A DNA stretch of 45,176 bases, taken from assembly GCA_028824685.1 (NCBI GenBank), contig JAPPCZ010000049.1, forward strand, positions 1 through 45,176, written 5' to 3'. How positions within the stretch are numbered: position 1 is the first letter of the stretch; the number at the start of each line of letters is the position of its first letter. The notes below the pieces were generated by a model that saw only the letters and a program-made list of their open reading frames with translations, ran no database searches and had not been told where the DNA came from. Both the position numbers and the translations under genes were made by a program. Source of the stretch: Candidatus Poribacteria bacterium. Its GTDB lineage: Bacteria; Poribacteria; WGA-4E; WGA-3G. This document shows, one piece after another, positions 39,330 through 45,176 of this stretch.

Positions 39330-40811
39330 TTATTTCCGCCGCGTTGGCGTTTGTGGTGCGTTGCGATCTTGTTTTTGCATCGCTTCAATCTCTTTGGCAA
39401 GGTGTGGGTCTCTCTTGTGAAGGTGTTTTAGCCCATCTTCTCGCCCATATTTATTCATCATTTCGTAGCCGCGTGTAATACGGTCGGGGTCAAAGTTTGT
39501 CTTTTTGCCCGACAGATGCCGTTTTAATTCCTGCTGTAAAAAATCATTGGCGTTTTTAGGCTTCTCGTTCATCAGAGCCTCTGCCCACTTGATGAACGCA
39601 TCTACCTCTTTGAAATATGCCTCCCGAAACAGCTCATCTTCTGCAAGGCGCCTGTTAAACGCCTCATCCTCACGAAACATATCTAAAAACGCTTGCGATT
39701 CCGCAGCTTCGCGATCGCCGTCAACGGGCGGTATGCCTTCAGGTTCAGGCGGTGAAGGAATCGGTGACGTTGGTAGGGCATCTGCCGCGGGTGTATCCAC
39801 AAAGCCTTGTGGGGGAGGCGCGGGTGTGTCATCAAGAAGTGGGTGTTTCTCTGCGGTGTCTTGTCCTATCGCATCAGAGGCGGGTTCACGTTGGATTGGC
39901 AATATCGTAGGGTCGCCACGTTCTATCGCTGCCAAATGCCCACGGATCCGAGGATGATTTGGATCCACTGCCAGTGCCTGCGCCCTTTTCAAATGAACCC
40001 ACGCCGTCTTGTAGTCGCCAAGATATTGATACGCAATCCCTAACATACGATCCCCAGTGTCTAAGCTATTGCTGAAATCACCAAGCTTCCCAAGTTGGGT
40101 CGCTTTTTTCAGATGAACAATCGCTTCCTCCGGTCTTTCAAACAAAAGTAAGTTTCCCAACTTGAATAGAGCCAGGGGCGAATTTGGATGATATTTCAGA
40201 ACAGCGCGGAGATCGTCTTCTCCTCCCAAAAGAATTCCAGCTTCCAGTGCTTCTGCACTGCTGGGGTCTTCACTTATAACGCGTTCCCCGTATTTTGTTG
40301 CAGTTCCCGTATAATCCACTGGGGCACTCTCAAGTATATATATGAACGCCTCATAGCTATCCATGTGTTCTAAGACAACATCGGTATAGATATTGTATTT
40401 CTTGAGGATTTCTATGGTGGTTTCCATATCCCGCCCATCACTGACTGCCTCATACACCTCTTGAAAAAAGTTCGGATTCGTGAAGTAAGAATTGTTGTCT
40501 GCCTTCACCTTATCCAATCGTTCTTTCAGATCACGGGGATACTCCATCGGCGGTGGCGGAGGACCCAGATCAAGGTGACCATGCGAGTGAGACGGTTTAG
40601 GCTTTCTCTTGAATTTTGACGTTATTTTCTGCCAGCTATTTTGACGGGGCGTGCTACCTTCTCTGACAGCACCATGAGGGTGCGCGTGGTTTTCCACTGC
40701 CCTATTCTTCTTCTGTATTTGACTGGACACGAGTGTGATAATCCCGAATACAACGATGAGCGCAAACCCACCGATCATCAGGTATTTGAGTGTATCCTTC
40801 AGCATTGACAT
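39330..40811 (-). CDS. membrane-anchored TPR protein with two His-rich segments
   Basis: 493 residues. A single membrane segment (about residues 10-30, LMIGGFALIVVFGIITLVSS) is followed by a basic, His-rich stretch (ENHAHPHGA, then KPSHSHGHLDLGPPPPP). TPR-like helices follow from about 130 to 310 (PLALFKLGNLLLFERPEEAIVHLKKA), then a Pro/Ala/Asp-rich linker and a charged helical C-terminus. The rest probably lies outside the cytoplasm. The His clusters could bind metal ions; this is inferred from composition only. GGAG precedes the start by 7 bases. It is the first gene behind a consensus promoter and structured leader. I do not recognise the family. Confidence 0.65.
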   Translation of the reverse strand: MSMLKDTLKYLMIGGFALIVVFGIITLVSSQIQKKNRAVENHAHPHGAVREGSTPRQNSWQKITSKFKRKPKPSHSHGHLDLGPPPPPMEYPRDLKERLDKVKADNNSYFTNPNFFQEVYEAVSDGRDMETTIEILKKYNIYTDVVLEHMDSYEAFIYILESAPVDYTGTATKYGERVISEDPSSAEALEAGILLGGEDDLRAVLKYHPNSPLALFKLGNLLLFERPEEAIVHLKKATQLGKLGDFSNSLDTGDRMLGIAYQYLGDYKTAWVHLKRAQALAVDPNHPRIRGHLAAIERGDPTILPIQREPASDAIGQDTAEKHPLLDDTPAPPPQGFVDTPAADALPTSPIPSPPEPEGIPPVDGDREAAESQAFLDMFREDEAFNRRLAEDELFREAYFKEVDAFIKWAEALMNEKPKNANDFLQQELKRHLSGKKTNFDPDRITRGYEMMNKYGREDGLKHLHKRDPHLAKEIEAMQKQDRNAPQTPTRRK

Positions 40812-40939
40812 GGCATGGCTCCTTTCGCTTGATGCGAAGATAGTGGTTCGTTATTCAGCTGCACTTGCGCAGCGTGTGGCGTATAGTTTCCGGTTTTATG
40901 GATACCACACAGATAAATAGTGTATTATACAGTTTCGCG

Positions 40940-40989
40940 GCTTGCTGAGGACCCATCACCTTAAAAAAATGACGGGCACCCCAGCAAGC
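40940..40989 (-). promoter_or_regulatory. alternative hairpin overlapping the leader stem
   Basis: On the minus strand GCTTGCTGGGG (40989-40979) pairs with CCTCAGCAAGC (40950-40940) and CCCGTCA (40976-40970) pairs with TGATGGG (40958-40952), giving about 18 bp with one G-T pair in each part. It uses the 3' arm of the leader stem and the pseudoknot strand, so it cannot form together with them. Confidence 0.55.
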
Positions 40990-41049
40990 AAGCTTAAACC
41001 TAAAATATGTATTTTAGAGAGGTACCCATGTTGGGTTTAAGATTGCTTG
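40974..41049 (-). promoter_or_regulatory. structured leader RNA, copy 2 (stem plus candidate pseudoknot)
   Basis: On the minus strand CAAGCAATCTTAAACC (41049-41034) pairs with GGTTTAAGCTTGCTTG (41000-40985), 15 of 16 positions. The loop holds ATGGGTACCTCTCTAAAAT; its GGGTAC (41027-41022) can pair with GTGCCC (40979-40974) just beyond the stem. The loop motif ATGGG..CC.TCTC and the downstream GGGTGCCC are shared with 14635-14718, while stem sequences differ. The leader continues to the TPR gene start at 40811. Confidence 0.6.
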
Positions 41050-41057
41050 TTAATTCT

Positions 41058-41086
41058 ATTATACAACTTTTTATTTTCTGTGTCAA
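41058..41086 (-). promoter_or_regulatory. consensus sigma-70 promoter for the TPR/protease operon
   Basis: On the minus strand TTGACA (41086-41081), 17 bases, TATAAT (41063-41058). The following A-AATTAAC matches the ATTAAC after the other leader promoter, and transcription should start at the stem edge. Confidence 0.85.
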
Positions 41087-41372
41087 GTTTTTTTGATATT
41101 TAGACATGTAAAGTTTTCGTATAAAGCATATTATCGGTTGAGTTTCGCTTCGCCTTCCCGATGAACACCTTCATTTAGGACGTGCAAAAACCAGTCAAGA
41201 CAAGGAATGTGACGTGATTTTTCAGATTTTTTCTTTTCTTTCTTCATTAGAAATTTTGCGTATATTGAGAATATTATTTTATAGTGTAATAATAATATTA
41301 ACATAACTATGTTGATTTGTCAAGTTAATTTTGAAAAAATAATTAGTAACAAACTTTACACACCATAGGCGT
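41087..41372. other. A/T-rich intergenic stretch without a recognised gene
   Basis: About 285 bases upstream of the divergent promoter at 41081. It holds poly-T and poly-A tracts and no convincing coding frame or RNA structure. Confidence 0.4.
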
Positions 41373-41579
41373 CAATTTAGTGAGGAACGTTAGTGCATCT
41401 TATACACCTTTCGCCCCTCTGGGGCTTGCTATTGAGGGGATCAATGTTTACTATACACCTTTCGCCTCTCTGAGGCTTTGGAAAATGTATCTCAGCACCA
41501 GCGGTGCGGAATGTGTATAGAAACCATATCACCCCAAAACCAAAGCACCAGCGGTGCGAAAGGTGTCTGGACTAAATTG
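41373..41579. repeat. element with four opposed hairpins, type GCCCC-TCT-GGGGC / GCACC-AGC-GGTGC
   Basis: Inverted ends CAATTTAGT (41373-41381) and ACTAAATTG (41571-41579). Hairpins: GCCCCTCTGGGGC (41413-41425) and GCCTCTCTGAGGC (41464-41476), both preceded by TATACACCTTTC; then GCACCAGCGGTGC twice (41495-41507, 41545-41557), both followed by G.AA.GTGT. Tails point outward here, opposite to the other three copies. Confidence 0.8.
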
Positions 41580-41660
41580 GGTTTACAAAGTCATCTCACA
41601 ACAACCTATCTCATAAATAGTTGGAGGGCTTTGAAACCCCGATTTCAAAATCCTGTAGGC

Positions 41661-41757
41661 GGTGAATGCCTTTTTGGCATTCACCGTATGGCATTCTACA
41701 TAATTCCGCATGATTCAGCGGGAGCGACCTCCAGGTCACGACCAGGAGGTCGCTCCT
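41661..41757. repeat. palindromic repeat, left copy beside merC
   Basis: GGTGAATGCC-TTTTT-GGCATTCACC hairpin, then a stretch with CGTATGGCATTCTACAT and CCGCATGATTCAGCGGGAG that is nearly identical to 42451-42516. A 12-bp perfect hairpin GGAGCGACCTCC/GGAGGTCGCTCC follows (to 41756). Confidence 0.75.
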
Positions 41758-41817
41758 ACAAGATATTCCGAGATATTCCGCAAATGACACATTATATATT
41801 AGAAATGGCATAACTAC

Positions 41818-41867
41818 GAATACCAAATTAGCCGAATGCACAACGGCATTCGGCTAATTTGGTATTT
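41818..41867. repeat. long perfect hairpin after the merC gene
   Basis: TACCAAATTAGCCGAATGC (41821-41839) and its exact reverse complement (41846-41864) with a 6-base loop; the stem extends to about 21 bp. It could end the merC transcript, but no T run follows on the minus strand. Confidence 0.7.
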
Positions 41868-41906
41868 CTATCACAAATTGATTACATGCTGTATGAAAAG
41901 CGGTGA

Positions 41907-42317
41907 TTAATGAGAATCACCAACATGTTCATCCTTACATACAGGGCAAGTTTTACACAGATGGCGATTTACGAGGTGTGCGGATGCAAGTAAGATACCT
42001 CCTGCGCTGTGTAAGGCCACCTCATAAATGCCTTCAGCTGCGATGTGAGCAGTAGAGATAAATGCTAATGCTACAACGAGTACCAAGAATGCCCGCCAAC
42101 TTCGGTGATGGCGAACACCCCAAACAATGCTTCCCAGGGCAATCACAACTGCCCCACCGATGATAGCTAATTCCGCGGGTTCACTGGCAAGGAAGCTGAG
42201 GCCGATCAAAGGTAAAATGGTTACTAAAAGCGGCATCGCCATGCAATGGATCGCACATGCAAAAGAGAGACACGCGCCAGTATTGTCTACTAATTCTTGA
42301 CTAAAATATTTTTTCAA
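41907..42317 (-). CDS. MerC-domain membrane protein
   Basis: About 136 residues, the usual length of MerC-domain proteins. Four hydrophobic segments are visible, and the first holds the family motif C-A-x-H-C (SFACAIHCMAMPLL). The C-terminus has a Cys/His tail (HLCKTCPVCKDEHVGDSH) that could bind thiophilic metals. MerC transports mercury in mer operons, but no merA or merR is present, so another metal role (for example zinc) is possible. TTG 42317 with AGGA 7 bases upstream is preferred. ATG 42359 lies at the edge of an inverted repeat with no ribosome-binding site, and longer frames run into dispersed repeats. Confidence 0.75.
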   Translation of the reverse strand: MKKYFSQELVDNTGACLSFACAIHCMAMPLLVTILPLIGLSFLASEPAELAIIGGAVVIALGSIVWGVRHHRSWRAFLVLVVALAFISTAHIAAEGIYEVALHSAGGILLASAHLVNRHLCKTCPVCKDEHVGDSH

Positions 42318-42331
42318 TTTTTTTCCTAAAA

Positions 42332-42374
42332 TTGTATGGATAGTAATAGACCTGTCCATACAACGTATATTATA
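42332..42374 (-). promoter_or_regulatory. -10 box and inverted repeat upstream of merC
   Basis: TATAAT on the minus strand (42374-42369) without a clear -35 box. Just downstream is a perfect 9-bp inverted repeat, TTGTATGGA (42332-42340) and TCCATACAA (42355-42363), between the likely transcription start and the start codon. It could be an operator or a 5' mRNA hairpin. Confidence 0.5.
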
Positions 42375-42450
42375 GTGGATTTTACAATTAACTTTACATC
42401 TGAGTTGTGAATCAACGCTGAATGCGCGTGGTAGAATGCGCCAAATCAAC

Positions 42451-42516
42451 GGTATGAATGCCTTTTTGGCATTCCCCGTATGGCATTCTACATGATTCCG
42501 CATGATTCAGCGGGAG
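42451..42516. repeat. palindromic repeat, right copy beside merC
   Basis: GAATGCC-TTTTT-GGCATTC hairpin followed by CCGTATGGCATTCTACATG and CCGCATGATTCAGCGGGAG. It is nearly identical and in direct orientation to 41661-41724, so the merC gene is bracketed by direct repeats about 790 bases apart. Confidence 0.75.
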
Positions 42517-42600
42517 GGAACCTCGCTCCAACGAGGAGGCGGTCTCCACAATCACTGAAATGTCTATTTAATTATTGACTTTACTATAAACTATTCTAAA

Positions 42601-42942
42601 GTTTGGACAATTCTTGTTCAGTGATAGTTGGGTTTTCTACGGAACCTCTATTTTTCTGTGAGTTTCTCATATTAGTGTGCCTCAGTGAAAATGCTGCACT
42701 CCAGCAGAGTGCTATGTTTATAGAAAACATTATGGACACATTCTTGCACTCCAGCGGAGTGCTATGTGTGATAATCTCACATACCGCTCCGCTGGAGCGG
42801 GACGTCGATCATACTGTAGCTATAAACATACTGCTCCGCTGGAGCAAAGAAAGTTTCCTTTTTATTTCTTATGCGCTGACTTGGTGAAATAAGCGGTGCA
42901 CTAATTTCTTATATCCGCTCACGTTTTAAAAATTGTCCAAAC
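42601..42942. repeat. element with four opposed hairpins, type GCACTCC-AGC-GGAGTGC / TGCTCC-GCT-GGAGCA
   Basis: Inverted ends GTTTGGACAATT (42601-42612) and AATTGTCCAAAC (42931-42942). Hairpins at 42696-42712 and 42746-42762 have right-hand tails (TATGTTTATAG, TATGTGTGATA); those at 42784-42800 and 42832-42846 have left-hand tails (CACATA, TATAAACATA). TAAACTATT is found on both sides (42587-42595 and 42948-42956), a possible target-site duplication. Confidence 0.8.
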
Positions 42943-43027
42943 TATAGTAAACTATTGCCTAAGTTTTTAACTTGGTAAATAACCAAAGTAAGAACTCGGG
43001 CAACTGACTCCGTTTGAATGTTGAACT

Positions 43028-44083
43028 TTAAGTTATAGAAAAAACTCTCACCCCACCCGACTCGTCACCAACAGCGATATGCTGGTCATTCGGTGACCAA
43101 ACGAGGCTTGTGACCCCCGCTGTCAGAGAGGTTTCATGAATCGCCAGAGAACTGCGTCTGCCTCGCAATTGCCAGACGTAGACCAGGCCGCCAGCACAGC
43201 CTGAGGCCAGTAGTTTTCCGTGATGTTGAAAACGCACAACGCTGAGAAACTCCTGATGCTTGGAAAGCGTAATAGGTCTGCTACCGGCCGGTCCGGGACT
43301 GGAACAATCCCACACCGTAACTTCCCAACCGCCTCCCGTAGCCAAGTATCGACTCGTGGCATCCCACGAGAGTTCTCGCACTTTTGTTGGATAGCCAGAC
43401 ATTTGTAAGTCCTCACCGGTAGACATAATCCAGAAATGTACGGTCGAATCTTGATCTCCGGTAGCGATGTGTTTACCGTCAGGGCTCCACGCAATCACCA
43501 GTGATGAGCCTTGCCATTCCATTCGGCGGACGGCTTCCGACTGTTGCGGATCCCACAGCGTGACACCGCCGTAGGCAATCGAGGCAAGTTGCATTACACG
43601 CGGTTTCCACTGGAGACCAGAAATCGTGCTCTGATGGTCGGGATATTCGCGAACAAGATCACCAACAGTGTTCCAGAGTTTCAGCTTACGACCCGCGGCA
43701 GAAGCGAGTATCGGTTCTTCGCCGCCACTCCAAGATAGGTGCTCAACCCATTCTGCGCCCCCGTCAAGTGAATGGGCCACTTCACCACTCGCCATATCCC
43801 ACAACCGAATTTTCCCATCCTGTCCTGCGCTTGCAAGCACCTTGCTGTCTGGACGCCAAGCGATTGACATTGTGCCGAATTCATGCCCTTCAAAGGCATG
43901 GATAACTGATCGACGACTACCTTCAAAAATTGTCACCGGACCGAGAACCGATGCGGCAGCGATGTATCTCCCATCAGGGGACCACGCCAGATCAATGACG
44001 TGGTCGCTGATGGTTGCGGTCCAATTTTCGCGCAGTTGAGAGGGCTGGAAAAAGCGGTTGCTCATGTTGTTCAAGCGAGACAT
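43028..44083 (-). CDS. WD40-repeat beta-propeller protein
   Basis: 351 residues with about seven WD40 repeats and no signal peptide: LAWSPDGRYIAAAS, IAWRPDSKVLASAGQDGKIRLWD, LSWSGGEEPILAS..LKLWN, IAWSPDGKHIATGDQDSTVHFW, LSWDATSRYLATGGGWEVTVWD, VRFQHHGKLLASGCAGGLVYVW and LVWSPNDQHIAVGDESGGVRVF. It is probably a cytoplasmic scaffold. It starts inside the end of the CobW gene (13-base overlap) with AAGGG upstream, so the two are coupled. WD40 genes next to COG0523 GTPases occur in zinc-related clusters of other bacteria; the specific role is unknown. Base composition is richer in G+C than the genes to the left. Confidence 0.88.
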   Translation of the reverse strand: MSRLNNMSNRFFQPSQLRENWTATISDHVIDLAWSPDGRYIAAASVLGPVTIFEGSRRSVIHAFEGHEFGTMSIAWRPDSKVLASAGQDGKIRLWDMASGEVAHSLDGGAEWVEHLSWSGGEEPILASAAGRKLKLWNTVGDLVREYPDHQSTISGLQWKPRVMQLASIAYGGVTLWDPQQSEAVRRMEWQGSSLVIAWSPDGKHIATGDQDSTVHFWIMSTGEDLQMSGYPTKVRELSWDATSRYLATGGGWEVTVWDCSSPGPAGSRPITLSKHQEFLSVVRFQHHGKLLASGCAGGLVYVWQLRGRRSSLAIHETSLTAGVTSLVWSPNDQHIAVGDESGGVRVFSIT

Positions 44084-45176
44084 GCTTCAAACCCTTCAGT
44101 CAATTCGGTCCGGTCGAGGTTGCGCCCGATGAAGATAAGACTATTGTAGCGCGATTCACCACCCCACGGGCGGTCGGGGCGACCGTCGAAGAGCATATGC
44201 ACACCTTGGAAGACGAATCGGTTTGGCTCACCCTTGATGCTCAGAATACCTTTCATGCGGAAGATGTCTACACCTTTTGTCCGAAGCAGATCGCTAATCC
44301 AATTATTCAGCCGGTCGGGGTCGAGGTCGCCAGGGGTTGTGATGCCGACGGATGTGACTTCGTCATCATGTTCGTGGTCTGGCTTAAATTCGCGTTCAAC
44401 AACTGGCTTGACAAGGGCACCGCTGCCAAAGAGTTGTGCTTGAAATTCGTCGGGGTGATGCTCAGTAAACAGCGCGTAAGCACCGGGGCGGTCAATCTGC
44501 ACGGCAAAGCGTAATTCTTCCGCTGTGAGATTCAATTCAATGAGTTGTCCACTCGGTTGAAGGGTGCCACCCGTCGAAAGTTCATGCTCATCATCCGAGA
44601 AAACCAGAACGACTGGTTCAACAGCGGCGTTCAAAGCTTCATCGGTTGACTCATTTACGGGCACCAACGCGACTTTCATCGCCGGGTCAGGACCTTCTTG
44701 GCAAACCAGTTCATGCGTGTCTGCCGAGAGGTTATAAACACCAGCCCATTCAAACGGATACTCTGGTTCCATAAACTGTGGGTCAACCTCCATCGCCCGG
44801 TCCAGATCGAATCCACCGACATTGAGAATCTTGTCCATTTCAACCACGGCGTTTTTCGTTCGATAAATCTTCGCTGCAGCGTTCATGCTGCGAATTCTGG
44901 CTTCCAGTTGCTCTAACTCACCCTCGGTCACAAGGTCAATCTTGTTCAACAAAATGACATCGGCAAAGGCAATCTGTTCACGTGCCTCGTCGCTGTCATC
45001 GATGTGCTGCCAGATGTGTTTGGCATCAACCAGCGTCGTGACGGAATCCAGTTGCAGTTTCTCCTGCATTTCGGTGTCCATGAAGAACGTCTGAGCAACT
45101 GGCCCGGGGTCCGCAAGCCCTGTGGTTTCGACCATGATGTAGTCAAACTTATCGCGACGCTTCATCAAATTCCCCA
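44071..45176 (-). CDS. CobW/COG0523 (G3E) GTPase, N-terminus outside the window
   Basis: Partial protein of 368 residues, open to the window end. Visible motifs are the ETTGLADPGPVAQTF block (Walker B/switch region of the G3E family), LDSVTTLVDA, the base-recognition motif N-K-x-D in VILLNKIDLV, a His-rich stretch PDHEHDDE, and the C-terminal CobW_C domain (RMKGILSIKGEPNRFVFQGVHMLFDG). The P-loop and the metal-binding C-x-C-C should lie just upstream. Such GTPases act as metal chaperones for zinc, cobalt or nickel. The downstream WD40 gene overlaps it and a MerC-like gene is nearby, which suggests metal homeostasis. Confidence 0.92.
   Translation of the reverse strand, partial: GNLMKRRDKFDYIMVETTGLADPGPVAQTFFMDTEMQEKLQLDSVTTLVDAKHIWQHIDDSDEAREQIAFADVILLNKIDLVTEGELEQLEARIRSMNAAAKIYRTKNAVVEMDKILNVGGFDLDRAMEVDPQFMEPEYPFEWAGVYNLSADTHELVCQEGPDPAMKVALVPVNESTDEALNAAVEPVVLVFSDDEHELSTGGTLQPSGQLIELNLTAEELRFAVQIDRPGAYALFTEHHPDEFQAQLFGSGALVKPVVEREFKPDHEHDDEVTSVGITTPGDLDPDRLNNWISDLLRTKGVDIFRMKGILSIKGEPNRFVFQGVHMLFDGRPDRPWGGESRYNSLIFIGRNLDRTELTEGFEACLA

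Noticed and set aside
39505..40043. Plus-strand frames opposite the TPR protein
   Set aside because: No ribosome-binding site or recognisable domain; the minus-strand gene explains the region.
40921..40930. Second promoter at the TATAAT inside the copy-2 leader
   Set aside because: No -35 box at 16-18 bases upstream on the minus strand.
41373..41579. Possible CRISPR or tRNA-like array
   Set aside because: The units are short hairpins of two sequence types in opposed pairs; no spacer regularity and no cloverleaf.
41478..41813. Open frame on the plus strand over the repeat region
   Set aside because: It runs through two palindromic elements, has no ribosome-binding site and a low-complexity product.
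42318..42503. Longer N-terminus for the MerC protein
   Set aside because: The extension reads through a dispersed repeat and the promoter region; TTG 42317 has the ribosome-binding site.
42603..42887. Open frame on the plus strand beside merC
   Set aside because: It lies wholly inside the four-hairpin element at 42601-42942.

Overview
The window (45,176 bp, about 40-45% GC for most of its length by eye) looks like chromosomal DNA from an uncultured free-living or host-associated bacterium. There is no rRNA gene or other firm taxonomic marker. The mix of a phytanoyl-CoA-dioxygenase-like gene, a sulfatase, a Gfo/Idh oxidoreductase, a Uma2-family gene, ECF sigma factors fused to beta-propellers, PD40/WD40 and TPR proteins, and very many small nested palindromic repeats recalls Candidatus Poribacteria or a planctomycete-like lineage. 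That assignment is inference.

Layout. 1-3468: succinate dehydrogenase operon in the order membrane anchor, flavoprotein, Fe-S protein, as in mycobacterial Sdh1. 3509-4113: a small DUF4258/YgiT-like gene pair. 4155-7320: Gfo/Idh oxidoreductase and a TPR envelope protein. 7479-11797: the translation/termination block rho-rpmE-prfA-prmC, with a long rho leader and a hairpin leader before rpmE. 11849-12433: Uma2-like protein. 12844-14755 (minus): a promoter, leader RNA, two exported-protein genes and a terminator. 14808-17573: a catabolic-looking operon (D-threonine-aldolase/D-serine-dehydratase-like enzyme, PhyH dioxygenase, amidohydrolase). 17720-23355: lipoprotein cysteine peptidase, NhaC antiporter, a frameshifted TPR gene, sulfatase and mobA.

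23520-36523 is the most unusual coding region. A three-gene cassette occurs twice in tandem: an ECF sigma-70 factor fused in one polypeptide to a roughly 700-residue Asp-box (BNR) beta-propeller, followed by two ABC-2-type permeases with no ATPase gene. Both sigma genes share an upstream TGCAACC motif that may be an autoregulated promoter. 36782-41086 (minus) is a TPR membrane protein and a secreted metzincin-type protease. They lie behind a consensus promoter and a leader RNA that resembles the one at 14635-14732: the stems differ but remain paired, the loop motifs are conserved, and a loop-to-downstream pseudoknot is possible in both. I regard this leader pair as the best candidate for an undescribed regulatory element.

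41100-43027 is repeat-rich DNA around a MerC-like gene. 43028-45176 (minus, visibly richer in GC) holds a WD40 protein and the C-terminal part of a CobW/G3E GTPase that runs off the window. With MerC nearby, this may be a metal-homeostasis neighbourhood. Intergenic DNA carries at least four copies of a composite element made of four small hairpins in two opposed pairs; the hairpin sequence differs between copies while pairing is kept, and some copies are nested in other palindromes.
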